This document shows, in pieces, positions 23,604 to 32,539 of a stretch of 64,000 nt of DNA. Numbering within the stretch: the first letter of the stretch is position 1; the number at the start of each line of letters is the position of its first letter. Below the pieces are notes generated by a model. That model ran no database searches. It had not been told where the DNA came from and was given only the letters and a program-made list of their open reading frames with translations. Source of the DNA: Halorientalis sp. IM1011 (GTDB lineage Archaea; Halobacteriota; Halobacteria; Halobacteriales; Haloarculaceae); NCBI RefSeq assembly GCF_001989615.1, contig NZ_CP019067.1:1674001-1738000 (forward strand), written 5' to 3'. Made by a program: the position numbers and the translations under genes.

Positions 23604-24026
23604 TCAGTCGTTCTGGCGGTGGTTCGAGCCGGTCACGTCCGGCGGCTCGCCGGTGACCCAGTTGTTCTCGTCGAGGACGATCGTCGAGACGACCGCCGCG
23701 ACCTCGCGGGCGCTCTCCTCGCGGCCGAAAAACGAGACGTTGCCCAGCGAGTCACCGACCGTCCGGCTCACCTCCGTCGTCGGGCGGTCGGCGTCGCCGA
23801 CGATCTCCTCGACGGTGCGAGTGAGCCGCTCGTCCAGTTCCCGACGAGCAGGGCCGGCGAGCTGAAAGCCCGTCGGGAGGAGATCGTAGGTGACGGCGTA
23901 TCCCTCCTCGTACTGCTCGACCGCGAAGAACGGTTCGGCACTGTCCTGTGCCCGCTCGTACTGCTCGTCTCGGGTGTCCAGGTCCCGGTAGATCGGGACC
24001 TCCTCCGGCGCGTAACCTGGGGCCAC
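23604..24026 (-). CDS. conserved haloarchaeal protein, unknown function
   Basis: A 140-residue acidic soluble protein with GTG start at 24026. Two segments look conserved: YAVTYDLLPTGFQLAGPARR and NVSFFGREESAREVAAVVST. It has no metal or nucleotide motif that I recognise. AAAGTACATC (24051-24060, minus strand) about 27 bases upstream supports the leaderless GTG start. Confidence 0.65.
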   Translation of the reverse strand: MAPGYAPEEVPIYRDLDTRDEQYERAQDSAEPFFAVEQYEEGYAVTYDLLPTGFQLAGPARRELDERLTRTVEEIVGDADRPTTEVSRTVGDSLGNVSFFGREESAREVAAVVSTIVLDENNWVTGEPPDVTGSNHRQND

Positions 24027-24134
24027 GGGCGACGGTAGGGGACCGAGTGTGATGTACTTTGTCCGGGTAGGATGACGTTACTCGTCCCGGTCCGCGTGTG
24101 CACAGTGGACGCACGTGCGGATGGGGTGCATTAC

Positions 24135-24152
24135 CACAACTACGGAGTTGTG
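24135..24152. promoter_or_regulatory. perfect inverted repeat upstream of the 24196 promoter
   Basis: CACAACT-ACGG-AGTTGTG: 7-base arms, 4-base centre. It ends 16 bases before the TATA-like CTAAAT (24168-24173). This is where a haloarchaeal activator, or a repressor blocking TFB, would bind. Confidence 0.45.
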
Positions 24153-24167
24153 AACGATCGGCGGGGC

Positions 24168-24173
24168 CTAAAT
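24168..24173 (+). promoter_or_regulatory. TATA box of the membrane-protein gene at 24196
   Basis: CTAAAT, centred about 25 bases before the ATG; leaderless transcription is likely. Confidence 0.45.
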
Positions 24174-24195
24174 CGCCAATCGTGGTAGAGTATGT

Positions 24196-24669
24196 ATGGC
24201 ACAGGAAACCGGTTCCACGGTAGAGCGTGGACGCGTGTACAGAGAGCGACGAACGTGGGTGTCGGGGGCGGTCGCCGGGATCGCCGGCGGCGCGGTCATG
24301 GGTGTGTTGCTGTCGGTGCTGCTGACCCCCGTGATCGAAGTGGCGATCCCTGCGCTCGTGGGACTGAGCGGCGGGCTGGCGGGCTGGGTCGTCCACATGT
24401 CGATCAGCGCCGTCTTCGGCGTGCTCTTCGCCGCGCTGGTGACGCTGACGCCGCTGGCCGACTACACCGACCGGCCGCTCGCGCTGGTCGGGGTCGGCCT
24501 CGCGTACGGAGCCGTCCTCTGGATCGTCGCCGCGGGATTCGTCATGCCGATCTGGCTGAGCGCCGTCGGGTTCCCGATGGCACCGCCCGTCCCGAACCTG
24601 AACCCGACGAGTCTACTCGTCCACCTGGTGTTCGGGGCAGTCGTCGGCCTCGTCTATCCCTACAGCTGA
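24196..24669 (+). CDS. four-helix membrane protein, unknown function
   Basis: A 157-residue protein with a basic N-terminus and four hydrophobic segments (starting VSGAVAGIAGGAVMGVLLSV, ending LLVHLVFGAVVGLVYPYS). The repeated GxxxG-like glycine patterns resemble small haloarchaeal membrane proteins of unknown role. A strong inverted repeat upstream suggests specific regulation. Confidence 0.75.
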   Translation: MAQETGSTVERGRVYRERRTWVSGAVAGIAGGAVMGVLLSVLLTPVIEVAIPALVGLSGGLAGWVVHMSISAVFGVLFAALVTLTPLADYTDRPLALVGVGLAYGAVLWIVAAGFVMPIWLSAVGFPMAPPVPNLNPTSLLVHLVFGAVVGLVYPYS

Positions 24670-24742
24670 GCGGGCGGGAGCATCGTGACCGTCCCCGGCG
24701 GGGATCGACACCTACTTTCCGGCGACCCGTAGAGAACGCAGT

Positions 24743-25381
24743 ATGTACGTCGGCAGATTCGTCGTCGTCGCACCCGACCGCGCCGCGTATCGGGTCTCGT
24801 CCCGATCCTTCCCGAACCGCCGGATCGTCGCCCGCGAGGGCGGTGCCACCCTCACCGTCGGCCCCACCGAGGACGCCCCCGAGACCGACAACCCGTACAT
24901 CTCGTACAACTGCGTCCGCGAGGTCGACGGGTCGGTCGTCGTCGGCAACGGCAGCCACGTCGATCCCATCGCCGAGAAGCTGGGTCTCGGCTACCCAGCA
25001 CGGGACGCGCTCGCGGAGTCGCTGCTCGCGCTGGACTACGAGAAAGACGACTACGACACGCCCCGGATCGCCGGGGTCGTCGGGGGTAGCGAGGCGCGAA
25101 GCGCCTCGAATCAGTCGAGCGGGGAGGACAGCGACCCGCGAGACGACGAGAGCTACATCGGCACCGTCCGCAAGGACGCCCTGCTGGTCGAGCAGGTCGA
25201 GGAGCCCACGCTCGTCGCCACCTACGAGGAAGACAGTCCGACCGCCTTCGACCTCGATAGCGAGGACGCCGCCGACATCGCGAGCGAGGTCTACGACCAC
25301 GAGTTCGAACACGCCGTCTGCGCTGCGGGCGTCGTCCGGGACGGGGACGGGATCGAGACGGCCATCGAGAACGGCGAGTAA
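24743..25381 (+). CDS. purO: IMP cyclohydrolase PurO (archaeal type)
   Basis: PurO closes the purine ring, turning FAICAR into IMP in archaea that lack the PurH cyclohydrolase domain. The 212-residue protein has the family start [20 protein letters not shown], then [19 protein letters not shown] and [13 protein letters not shown] near the end. A hydrophilic insertion at about residues 115-138 ([18 protein letters not shown]) contains a DNA palindrome at 25090-25108 and looks like an added, dispensable loop. TATA-like TACTTTCC lies about 27 bases before the ATG. Confidence 0.92.
   Translation: MYVGRFVVVAPDRAAYRVSSRSFPNRRIVAREGGATLTVGPTEDAPETDNPYISYNCVREVDGSVVVGNGSHVDPIAEKLGLGYPARDALAESLLALDYEKDDYDTPRIAGVVGGSEARSASNQSSGEDSDPRDDESYIGTVRKDALLVEQVEEPTLVATYEEDSPTAFDLDSEDAADIASEVYDHEFEHAVCAAGVVRDGDGIETAIENGE
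25090..25108. repeat. palindrome inside purO
   Basis: CGAGGCGC-GAA-GCGCCTCG, 8-bp perfect arms with a 3-base centre, inside the coding sequence. It encodes part of the hydrophilic insertion SEARSAS. Confidence 0.8.
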
Positions 25382-25393
25382 GCGAACTACAGG

Positions 25394-26407
25394 TCAGCCA
25401 TCCGCAGTCTCCAGTTCCTCCCAGTGCTCCGAGACCACGGTGAGGGTCGCCTTCAGTCCGCCGAGGACGACCGGGCCGAAGAACAGCCCCATGATGCCGA
25501 AGGCGTACGCGCCGCCGAGGACGCCGACCAGAATGACGGCGGGGTTGAGGCGAGCGTAGCGGTCGACGGCCAGCGGCCGGAGATAGTCGTCGGTGAGGCC
25601 GACCACGACGACGCTGTAGACGAACAGTCCGAGGGCGAACGCGGGTCGCCCGACGAGCAGGAGGTAGACCACGGCGCCGCCCCAGACCGGGATGGCGCCG
25701 ATGAGCGGGACCATCGCGAGCACGATCATCACTGCCGTCCAGAACGCCGTGTTGGGGATGCCGACCGCCAACAGTCCGAGGCCGGCCATCAGCCCCTGGA
25801 CCACCGCGACGAAGACGTGGCCGAACAGGACGGCCCAGATCATGCCCTCGAGTTCCGACGCGAGGTCGTTCCGGATCGACTGGGGAAGGGGGACGGTCCG
25901 GTGGAGCCAGGCCACGAAATCGCCGCCGTCCTTCAGGAGGTAGTAGACCAGAAAGAGGGCGAGCGAGATCCCGATGACGAAGTGAGTGATGGTCCCCAGA
26001 GCTGCCGGCGACCGCTGGAAGAGGGCTTGCGCGATGTCCTGCCCCGAGTTGGCGATCGTACCACCGAGGTCGACCTCGCGCCCGGTCGCGTCGGCGATCC
26101 GGGCCTCCAGTTCCGCGACCGGAACCGCGTTCGCCTCGAAACTCCCGAAGATCCGCCAGGCCTCGTCGGCGATGGTCGCGAAGATGGCGGCAAACGGCGC
26201 GACGAAGCCTACGACGGCCAGAACCAGCAGGACGGCCGCGGCGACCATCGACGAGACGACGGTCTCCAGCCGGCGTTGTAACGGATAGAGCACGAACGCG
26301 ACGAGGACGGCACCGAGGACGTACTGGACGAAGGGCAGTACCAGCATCAGGGAGAGGACGGCCAGCACAGTGACCAGTCCGAGGAGCGAGCCTTTGCTGC
26401 GGTTCAC
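25394..26407 (-). CDS. AI-2E/PerM-family membrane transporter
   Basis: A 337-residue polytopic membrane protein of the AI-2E exporter (YdiK/PerM) family. It has an N-terminal pair of helices (LGLVTVLAVLSLMLVLPFVQ), a soluble helical central region, FVIGISLALFLVYYLLKDGG, VLAMVPLIGAIPVWGGAVVY and the family-typical LNPAVILVGVLGGAYAFGIM with FFGPVVLGGLKA. GTG at 26407 is preferred over ATG at 26416 because the TATA box (26432-26437) then lies 27 bases upstream. The substrate is unknown. Confidence 0.85.
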   Translation of the reverse strand: MNRSKGSLLGLVTVLAVLSLMLVLPFVQYVLGAVLVAFVLYPLQRRLETVVSSMVAAAVLLVLAVVGFVAPFAAIFATIADEAWRIFGSFEANAVPVAELEARIADATGREVDLGGTIANSGQDIAQALFQRSPAALGTITHFVIGISLALFLVYYLLKDGGDFVAWLHRTVPLPQSIRNDLASELEGMIWAVLFGHVFVAVVQGLMAGLGLLAVGIPNTAFWTAVMIVLAMVPLIGAIPVWGGAVVYLLLVGRPAFALGLFVYSVVVVGLTDDYLRPLAVDRYARLNPAVILVGVLGGAYAFGIMGLFFGPVVLGGLKATLTVVSEHWEELETADG

Positions 26408-26431
26408 GCATCCCATTCAACGTTGGGCGGC

Positions 26432-26437
26432 TTAATA
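26432..26437 (-). promoter_or_regulatory. TATA box of the AI-2E-family gene
   Basis: TATTAA on the minus strand. Its distance favours the GTG start at 26407 over the ATG at 26416. Confidence 0.4.
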
Positions 26438-26494
26438 CCCCGACGCGCTCCCGACGCGGCCACACTTAACCCGCTCCGGTGACTCCGATCCCGT

Positions 26495-27154
26495 ATGCGA
26501 CTCGCCGTCATCTCCGACGTGCACGCGAACCGCGTGGCCTTCGAGGCGGTGCTTTCGGATATGCCGCCGGTCGACGGCTACCTCTGTGCCGGCGACGTGG
26601 TCGGTTACGGCCCCTGGCCCGCCGAGTGCGTCGAGCGCGTCCGGGATCTGGGGGCCCCGACGGTTCTGGGCAACCACGACCGCGCGGTCGCCACCGAGAC
26701 CGGCTTCGGCTTCAACAGCATGGCCGACGCCGGCGTCAGGTACGCCAGCGAGCACTGCTCGGCCGACCAGATCGAGTGGCTCCGGAGCCTCCCCGACGAA
26801 CGCCTCGAACACGACGGCCGCGTGAAGATCGTCCACGGCCACCCCGACGACCCCGACCGCTACACCTACCCCGGACTCTACAAGCCCGCGATGCTCGACG
26901 ACGAGGACGTGCTGATCATGGGCCACACCCACGTGCAGGCCCACGAGGTCTACGACGAGGGGATCGTCATGAACCCCGGCAGCGTCGGCCAGCCGCGCGA
27001 CGAGGACCCTCGTGCGGCGTACTCGATCCTCGATCTCGACGCCATGACCGTCGAGGAACACCGTGTCGAGTACGACATCGAGCGCGTGATCGACGCCGTC
27101 GCGGAGGCCGACCTCCCCAAGAAGATCGGCAAGCGACTGCGGAAGGGGCGGTGA
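26495..27154 (+). CDS. metallophosphoesterase (YfcE/MJ0936-like)
   Basis: A 219-residue calcineurin-like phosphoesterase with all five metal-binding motifs: SDVHAN at residues 7-12, GDVVGYG, GNHDRA, a GHP motif in KIVHGHPDD, and IMGHTHVQ. A conserved NPGSVGQPRD follows. It is probably a phosphodiesterase acting on small nucleotides or RNA ends. The C-terminus is basic (KKIGKRLRKGR), unusual in this acidic proteome. TATA-like CTTAACC lies about 28 bases upstream. Confidence 0.9.
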   Translation: MRLAVISDVHANRVAFEAVLSDMPPVDGYLCAGDVVGYGPWPAECVERVRDLGAPTVLGNHDRAVATETGFGFNSMADAGVRYASEHCSADQIEWLRSLPDERLEHDGRVKIVHGHPDDPDRYTYPGLYKPAMLDDEDVLIMGHTHVQAHEVYDEGIVMNPGSVGQPRDEDPRAAYSILDLDAMTVEEHRVEYDIERVIDAVAEADLPKKIGKRLRKGR

Positions 27155-27168
27155 GGACGGGGAGCCAC

Positions 27169-28848
27169 TCAGTCGCGGTTCCGGCCCACCGCGAACGCAC
27201 AGAGTGCCAGCACTGCCAGCACGACGCCCGCGACGCCGAATCCGGGACCGTCGGCGGTCGTCGTCGCGTCGGGTGACTCCGCACCCGGATCATCGGCGGG
27301 CTGTGCCGCGGTTTCGGGCGACGGGGTGTCACCCGTGGTCGGCGACGGAGTGGTCCCCTGCTCCGGTGTCGCGGGCGGTTCCGGGGACGGCGGTGCCGGC
27401 GTAGTGGACTCGTCGTCGCCGGTCGTCGACTCCTCGTCGAACTGCACCGACTGGCTGGCGGTGTCACCGTGGACCGCGAGGCTCGCGTCGAACGACGCGC
27501 CGCTACCGACTGCCGTTCCGTTCTCGACGGCCAGCCGATCGGTCCGCAGGCCGACGTACAGCGTGTCGTTGCCCCGGTCGGGGCGGACGGTCAGCCCGCC
27601 GTTCCGGGACGTGTTCAGGAGTTCGATTCGGGCGTCAGCGGGGCCGTCGATGCCGAAGTCGACCACGTCACCGGGGACCGCCGACTCGTTCCGGGCGGTC
27701 GCGAGGTCGAGAAACGCCTGCACGAAGCGGTCGGGGCCGGTGTGGCCCTGCACCGCCGTCCGGAAGGGTCCGAACAGGCTCGCACCCCCGGCCTCGTAGA
27801 CCAGCGCCGACCCGTTCGAGACGGTCCCGGCGGTTGCTAGCGTGCCGTCAGCGGCGGCCGTCCGGAGGCTATCGCTCGTCGCGTTCGTGAGAGCATCGGC
27901 CGGACCGGTCCGCGCTTCGAGGGCCGGATCCGAGGACTCGGTGACCGTCAGCGTCGAGGTCGCGAGCGTGTCGTCGCGGTCGCGGATCGTGAGATCGTAC
28001 TCCTCGGTGTCCAGCGGATAGTCACCGCCGGGCACTTCCGGGACGCGGATCGACTCGACGCTGTCCTCGGGAGCACGGACGCTCAGTCCCCGCCGTGTCC
28101 AGTAGGGACGAGCGTTGCCGTCGAACGGTGCATTTCGGCCGATCAGATGCGTGTTCAACGAGAGTGTGACGCGGCCGTCGTCGTTCCCGTCCACGACGGT
28201 CGCGGTGATATCCAGGTCGTCCCCGGTTATCTCCAGTTCGGCCTCGTCGGTGTGTTTTAGCCCGACCGGGACGGTGACGACGCCGGACTGGGCCGTGGAG
28301 AACGTCGCACCGTCGCCACCGTCGTCGAGGAAGCCAGCGCCGACACACTCACATCGGACGACCTCGGTCGTCGCTGTCGCCGTCGTGTTCCCCGCCGCGA
28401 ACTCGAAGGTGTACGGGCCGGTCACGGCGGTCGAGAAGTTCGCCGGGATAGTCGCCGTCCGGTCCAGTACGCGCATGCGGAACACGCCACCCTCGGTCTC
28501 GCCGAAGTCCGCGACGTCGGGGTCGTCGGTCTCCAGTTCCTCGTCCAGCACCTCGGCGATCGACGAGGCGTCGAGGCGCTCGCTGCGTACCATCACCGTG
28601 TAGTTACTCCGATTCGCCGTGAGTCGGAGCGGGTTGTGCGTCTCGGGGACCGTCACGTCACTGGAGGGCCACTCCGGGGACGCGAACGAGGCGTTCAGCG
28701 TCAGGTCGTCAGTGACGTTCGTCGCGCCGGTCGTGTTCGATACGCCGTCGGTCTGGGCCGCGGCCGGCCCCGTGGCGACTGCCGCGACGCTCGCGAGCGC
28801 GAGCGCACAGAGGGCCAGGGCGGCTGCGTGCTGTCGTCGTGCACTCAT
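27169..28848 (-). CDS. secreted PGF-CTERM surface glycoprotein
   Basis: A 559-residue exported protein. A Sec signal peptide covers residues 1-31 (ALALCALALASVAAVATGPA, then AAAQT). The mature part has beta-rich Ig-like segments, many N-glycosylation sequons (NTT, NVT, NAS, NRS, NYT, NFS), and a Thr/Pro/Ser-rich spacer of about 60 residues before the C-terminus. The C-terminus is PGF-CTERM: PGFG, a hydrophobic helix GVAGVVLAVLALCAFAVG and RNRD, which archaeosortase A would process to lipid-anchor the protein. It resembles S-layer-associated haloarchaeal surface proteins; no enzyme motif is seen. Confidence 0.88.
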   Translation of the reverse strand: MSARRQHAAALALCALALASVAAVATGPAAAQTDGVSNTTGATNVTDDLTLNASFASPEWPSSDVTVPETHNPLRLTANRSNYTVMVRSERLDASSIAEVLDEELETDDPDVADFGETEGGVFRMRVLDRTATIPANFSTAVTGPYTFEFAAGNTTATATTEVVRCECVGAGFLDDGGDGATFSTAQSGVVTVPVGLKHTDEAELEITGDDLDITATVVDGNDDGRVTLSLNTHLIGRNAPFDGNARPYWTRRGLSVRAPEDSVESIRVPEVPGGDYPLDTEEYDLTIRDRDDTLATSTLTVTESSDPALEARTGPADALTNATSDSLRTAAADGTLATAGTVSNGSALVYEAGGASLFGPFRTAVQGHTGPDRFVQAFLDLATARNESAVPGDVVDFGIDGPADARIELLNTSRNGGLTVRPDRGNDTLYVGLRTDRLAVENGTAVGSGASFDASLAVHGDTASQSVQFDEESTTGDDESTTPAPPSPEPPATPEQGTTPSPTTGDTPSPETAAQPADDPGAESPDATTTADGPGFGVAGVVLAVLALCAFAVGRNRD

Positions 28849-28978
28849 GTCTCTCTCCCACCCGGAGGGTTTCGTTCAGGGCGGATATCCGAGAAACTAT
28901 TCAGCGAGTATGAATGTCTTTTGGTGTCAGTTCGAGTGACAGAATATCGAACAGGAACCGGCGGAATACGGACGGCGA

Positions 28979-30169
28979 TCAGTCGCCGAAGACGGTCTGG
29001 ATGTGACCCAGTGCCTCCTCGCCTTCGTCCCAGTCGACGAAGACGGCGACGGAGGTGGCGCTGGTGATCACGTCGTGGACGTTGATGCGTTCGTCCGCGA
29101 GGGGGGCGACGATGCGGTTGACGATGCCGGGTTCGGTCTGGAGTTCGCCGCCGGTGACCCGGATGACGGCGTAGGGGTCGTCGACGGTGACGGAGGAGAG
29201 GGTGCTCGACTCGACGACCTCGTCGTGGAGCAGCGTCTCGGCCTCCTCGGCGTGGTCCGCGTCGATGTAGAAGGTGATCGAGTCCATCCCGGAGGAGACG
29301 GCGTCGACGTTGATACCGGCCTCGGACAGCGCCGTCGACAGTTTCGAGAGGATGCCCGGCTCGTTCCGGACCGCGCGGCCGGCGACGGTGAGACAGGACA
29401 GCCGGTCCTCCTGCATGTCGATGAGGTTCTCGAACTGCCCCTCGATGGAGGTCCCGCCGGTCATGATGTCGCCGTGCTGGTAGTGGACGACCCGGACGCT
29501 CATGTCCTCGCCCTTGTAGGTGAGTGCACTCGGGGCGACAACCTCGGCCCCGCGGAAGGAGAGATTTCGGAGTTCGTCGACGGTGATCTCGCCGACGTTG
29601 CGCGCGCCCTCGACGACGCGCGGGTCGCCGGTCATGACGCCCTCGACGTCGGTGACGATGACGACCTCGTCGGCGTCCATGTACTTCCCGAGCATCACGG
29701 CGGTCGTGTCCGAGCCACCGCGGCCGAGTGTCGTCACGTTCCCGGCGTGATCCTGTGCGAGGAACCCGGTGATCACGGGCACCACGTCGTCGTTGTGCAT
29801 CTGTTCGGCCAGCACCTTCGCGCGGCGGGTGGTCTCGTCGACGTCGACCTCGCCGTGTTCGTCGGTGATGACCGGCCAGTCGTCGCTGCCCGGTTCGAGG
29901 AAGACGGCGTTGACGCCGCGGGCGGAGAGTGCGCCCTTCAACATTCGGACGGAGGTCCGCTCGCCCATGCTGACGATTTCGGCGCGGTCGGCCTCGTCGG
30001 CCTCGTACTGGATCTCGTCGAGCAGGTGGTCCGTCGTCGACCCCATCGCGCTGGCGACGACGGCGACCTCGTGGCCCGCCTCGACGGCCGCTGCGATCGA
30101 ATCCGCGGCCCGGTTGACCCGGTCACCGTTTCCCAGACTCGTCCCACCGAACTTCGAGACTACGCGCAT
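28979..30169 (-). CDS. aspartate kinase
   Basis: Aspartate kinase makes aspartyl phosphate, the first step to Lys, Thr and Met. The 396-residue protein starts MRVVSKFGGTSLGNGDRV (the KFGGTS motif), has TLGRGGSDTTAV and VTDVEGVMTGDPR in the catalytic part, and two ACT domains at the C-terminus (RLSCLTVAGRAVRNEPGILS; YAVIRVTGGELQTEPGIVNR), which probably bind an amino-acid effector. The gene is monocistronic. TATA-like GGTTAACG near 30215 is about 48 bases upstream. Confidence 0.94.
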   Translation of the reverse strand: MRVVSKFGGTSLGNGDRVNRAADSIAAAVEAGHEVAVVASAMGSTTDHLLDEIQYEADEADRAEIVSMGERTSVRMLKGALSARGVNAVFLEPGSDDWPVITDEHGEVDVDETTRRAKVLAEQMHNDDVVPVITGFLAQDHAGNVTTLGRGGSDTTAVMLGKYMDADEVVIVTDVEGVMTGDPRVVEGARNVGEITVDELRNLSFRGAEVVAPSALTYKGEDMSVRVVHYQHGDIMTGGTSIEGQFENLIDMQEDRLSCLTVAGRAVRNEPGILSKLSTALSEAGINVDAVSSGMDSITFYIDADHAEEAETLLHDEVVESSTLSSVTVDDPYAVIRVTGGELQTEPGIVNRIVAPLADERINVHDVITSATSVAVFVDWDEGEEALGHIQTVFGD

Positions 30170-30322
30170 ACGATCACCGCCGCTGGCGTGTGTGCGTCGC
30201 TCATGTGCTGGCGTTAACCAGCGCCCGGGATAACTGTGTTCATTAGCGATGCCCGTCCGAACGCCCGGTTTCGACGACCGCCCCGGAGCAACTATTTTCC
30301 CCGGAGAGCGCGATGCAGGAAC

Positions 30323-30706
30323 ATGGACGTCCGTGACGCCGTGGAGGCGGATGCCGGCCGACTCGCGGAGTTGACCGGTGCACCGACCGACGTAATGTGC
30401 AACCTCGTCCACGACCGGACGGTCCGGGTCGCCGAGCGCGACGGAGAGATCGTCGGCTTCGTCAGCTACGACGCCCGCGAAGGGACCATCCACGTCACGC
30501 AACTGGAGGGCGAGCCCGCGATCTGTGACCGCCTGCTCGAAGAACCCGTCCGCTTCGCCCGCGGCGAGGACATGGCCGTCGAGTTGCTCGTCCCCGAACC
30601 CGACGACGTGGTGCAGTCCGCCGCCGACGACGCCGGCTTCGACCGCGTCGGCTCCGGCCCGCTGTTCGAGGGCACACCGACCGTGAAGTACCGGCTCGAC
30701 GGCTAA
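30323..30706 (+). CDS. GNAT-like N-acetyltransferase
   Basis: A 127-residue protein with the layout of a short GNAT acetyltransferase: MDVRDAVEADAGRLAELTGA, VRVAERDGEIVGFVSYDARE as the central strands, and a helix with AADDAGFDRVGSGP before the last strand (TVKYRL). The acetyl-CoA loop is not well kept, so activity is uncertain. TATA-like ACTATTTTCC lies about 28 bases before the ATG at 30323. A bidirectional hairpin lies between its stop and that of polB. Confidence 0.7.
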   Translation: MDVRDAVEADAGRLAELTGAPTDVMCNLVHDRTVRVAERDGEIVGFVSYDAREGTIHVTQLEGEPAICDRLLEEPVRFARGEDMAVELLVPEPDDVVQSAADDAGFDRVGSGPLFEGTPTVKYRLDG

Positions 30707-30727
30707 AAGAGCGAGCGAACCGCTCGC
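30707..30727. terminator. bidirectional terminator hairpin between the GNAT gene and polB
   Basis: GCGAGCG-AAC-CGCTCGC (30711-30727) forms a 7-bp stem. On the minus strand it is followed by CTCTTTTAG, a T-run that would end polB transcripts. Confidence 0.55.
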
Positions 30728-30729
30728 GA

Positions 30730-32430
30730 TCAGGCGAACTTCCGAATCGTCAGATCGAGCGTATCGAGGTCGACGATGGGGGCCATCGCGGTGTCGGGAT
30801 CGATGTTGACGCTCTCCTGGAACGCAGTTTGAGCCTGCCAGCAGCCCGAGTTGATCGTGAGAACGTTGTGGTACTTGCCGTAGCCGAACTTGTGGACGTG
30901 GCCGGCGTGGAACACGTCGGGCACCTCGTCGATCACCAGATAGTCCTCCTCCTCGGGAGCCAGCCGCGTGTGCCCGCCGAACTGCGGTGCGACGTGGCGT
31001 TTCTTCAGCAACTGGTACATCGCCCTGTGGGGTTCGTCGTAGTTGGCCTTCTCGTCGGGCAACTCGGCGATCACCTCGTCCAGCGAGACGCCGTGGTACA
31101 TCAGGACGGAGACGCCTTCGACGGTGACCGTCGAGGGATTGGCAGTGATCCGGCAGTCGTGAGCCGACATGATCTCCCGTAACTCCTCGTCGAATCCCGG
31201 CTGGGGCTCCGCGAGGCGCACGGCGTCGTGGTTGCCGGGAATCATGACGATCTCCATGTCTCCGGGGACCTCCTTCAGGTACTCCGAGAACTCCCGGTAC
31301 TGGTCGTAGATGTCCACGATGTCCAGTTCCTCGTCCTGGTCGGGGTAGACACCGACACCCTCGACCATGTCGCCCGCGATCAGCAGGTACTCGACCCGCT
31401 CGGCCTCCTCGGTGTGGAGCCAGTCGGCGAAGCGCGACCACGCGTCGGCCATGAACTCCTGGCTGCCCACGTGCACGTCGCTGACGAGGGCGGCGCTGAC
31501 CTCCCGGTCGGCCGTCGAGGGCTTGTAGGTCCGGGGAATCTCCGGGAAATAGAGGTCGTCGACGAAGAGGATCCCGTCGCCGTCGCTGTTGTCGTCCGAG
31601 AGGGTGCCCTCGACGGCGATGACCTCGTCGTGGAGCAACTCACTGACCTGTTCGGCGGTGTCCCGGTCTTTCATCACGAGACAGGGGTAGACCCCGTTCG
31701 TGTCTTCGAGTTCGATCAGCCAGTGCCCGCTGGCCGTCGACCGGATGTCCGAGACCATCCCGACGATGGCGGCCTCGCTCCCCCCGGCCATCGACGAGAG
31801 CGTGTCCGTCGGACGGTGGTTGATCCGCCCGCGCAACTGCCCGCTGAGTCGCTCGTAGCGGTCGCGGAACACGGCCACGAAGTCGCTGTACTCGCCGGTC
31901 CCCGTCGACTGCCCGGTCATGTCCCCCTCGATCTCTACGTCGTGCAGGGCGGTGTCGATGGACCGCTCGCCGGTCGGCGCGGGGTCGCTCGTCGTTCGCC
32001 GGTCGGTTTCCGCGGTCGCGTCGGACCCGGTGCCAGCCGATTCGGCGGCGGCCGGACCGGTCGCCTCCGACGCTCTCACGGACCCCTCGGACCCCCCCGT
32101 TTCAGGTGGAGCGCCAGCCCCGGATTCGGCCGACGTGGCGGGGTCCGTTCCACTCGAAACAGAGGGGTCGGGAGTCGGTGGCTCGGATGCAGCGTCACCC
32201 GTGGTCGCAGTGGCGGTCGAGCGCTCGCGGGAAGGGTCCGCGTCGGCCAGGGTCGACTCGACGTGGTCGGCCGAGAGCTTGATCGCGTCGTCGGGCGCGG
32301 TTTCGAGTGCGCGCTCGATGGCGCGTGCTGGATCGTCGGCGTTCGCGAGCAAGGTGACGGCCTCGCGGTCGGCGTTGTAGCCGCGCTGGGCGAGGACGCT
32401 GACGATGCGGGCGGGCGTCTCCAGCGGCAC
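30730..32430 (-). CDS. polB: DNA polymerase D small subunit DP1 (exonuclease subunit)
   Basis: DP1 is the 3'-5' proofreading exonuclease subunit of the archaeal replicative polymerase PolD. The 566-residue protein has an N-terminal helical domain, a Ser/Thr/Glu-rich linker at about 60-190, an OB-fold (about 215-300, GGSEAAIVGMVSDIRS) and a phosphoesterase domain. All metal motifs are present: ALVSDVHVGS, LIAGDMVEG, PGNHDAV (GNHD at 399-402), LMYHGVS, FGGHTRLAP and HAGHVHKFGY. GTG at 32430 has TATA-like GCTTTAGC (32454-32461) 28 bases upstream. Two ORB-like sequences lie inside the linker coding region. The large subunit gene is at 51955. Confidence 0.95.
   Translation of the reverse strand: MPLETPARIVSVLAQRGYNADREAVTLLANADDPARAIERALETAPDDAIKLSADHVESTLADADPSRERSTATATTGDAASEPPTPDPSVSSGTDPATSAESGAGAPPETGGSEGSVRASEATGPAAAESAGTGSDATAETDRRTTSDPAPTGERSIDTALHDVEIEGDMTGQSTGTGEYSDFVAVFRDRYERLSGQLRGRINHRPTDTLSSMAGGSEAAIVGMVSDIRSTASGHWLIELEDTNGVYPCLVMKDRDTAEQVSELLHDEVIAVEGTLSDDNSDGDGILFVDDLYFPEIPRTYKPSTADREVSAALVSDVHVGSQEFMADAWSRFADWLHTEEAERVEYLLIAGDMVEGVGVYPDQDEELDIVDIYDQYREFSEYLKEVPGDMEIVMIPGNHDAVRLAEPQPGFDEELREIMSAHDCRITANPSTVTVEGVSVLMYHGVSLDEVIAELPDEKANYDEPHRAMYQLLKKRHVAPQFGGHTRLAPEEEDYLVIDEVPDVFHAGHVHKFGYGKYHNVLTINSGCWQAQTAFQESVNIDPDTAMAPIVDLDTLDLTIRKFA
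32091..32110. other. ORB-like sequence inside polB
   Basis: ACCCCCCCGTTTCAGGTGGA, a C-string (G-string on the other strand) plus GTTTC(A/G)GGTG(G/T)A, as in the origin ORBs at 35166 and 35444. It encodes part of the DP1 linker. Confidence 0.45.
32147..32170. other. ORB-like sequence inside polB, close match to the origin ORB
   Basis: It begins GTTCCACTCGAAACA and ends GAGGGGTCG. It shares about 21 of 24 bases with the origin ORB at 35715. It lies in the coding sequence of the DP1 linker. Confidence 0.55.
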
Positions 32431-32453
32431 GGATCCACAGAACGGGTGGCGAA

Positions 32454-32461
32454 GCTAAAGC
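32454..32461 (-). promoter_or_regulatory. TATA box of polB
   Basis: GCTTTAGC on the minus strand, about 28 bases before the GTG start. Confidence 0.4.
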
Positions 32462-32539
32462 GTATCGGACCCGAAACCGTCGAGCAACAGGGGGGCGGAC
32501 CCAGAAAGTTGAAGCGTCGCTCGGCACAACCCGGTAGCA

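Noticed and set aside
24852-26465. 537-codon minus frame over purO and the AI-2E-family gene
   Set aside because: It is antisense to purO and out of frame with the transporter; its Arg-rich translation is typical of a shadow frame.
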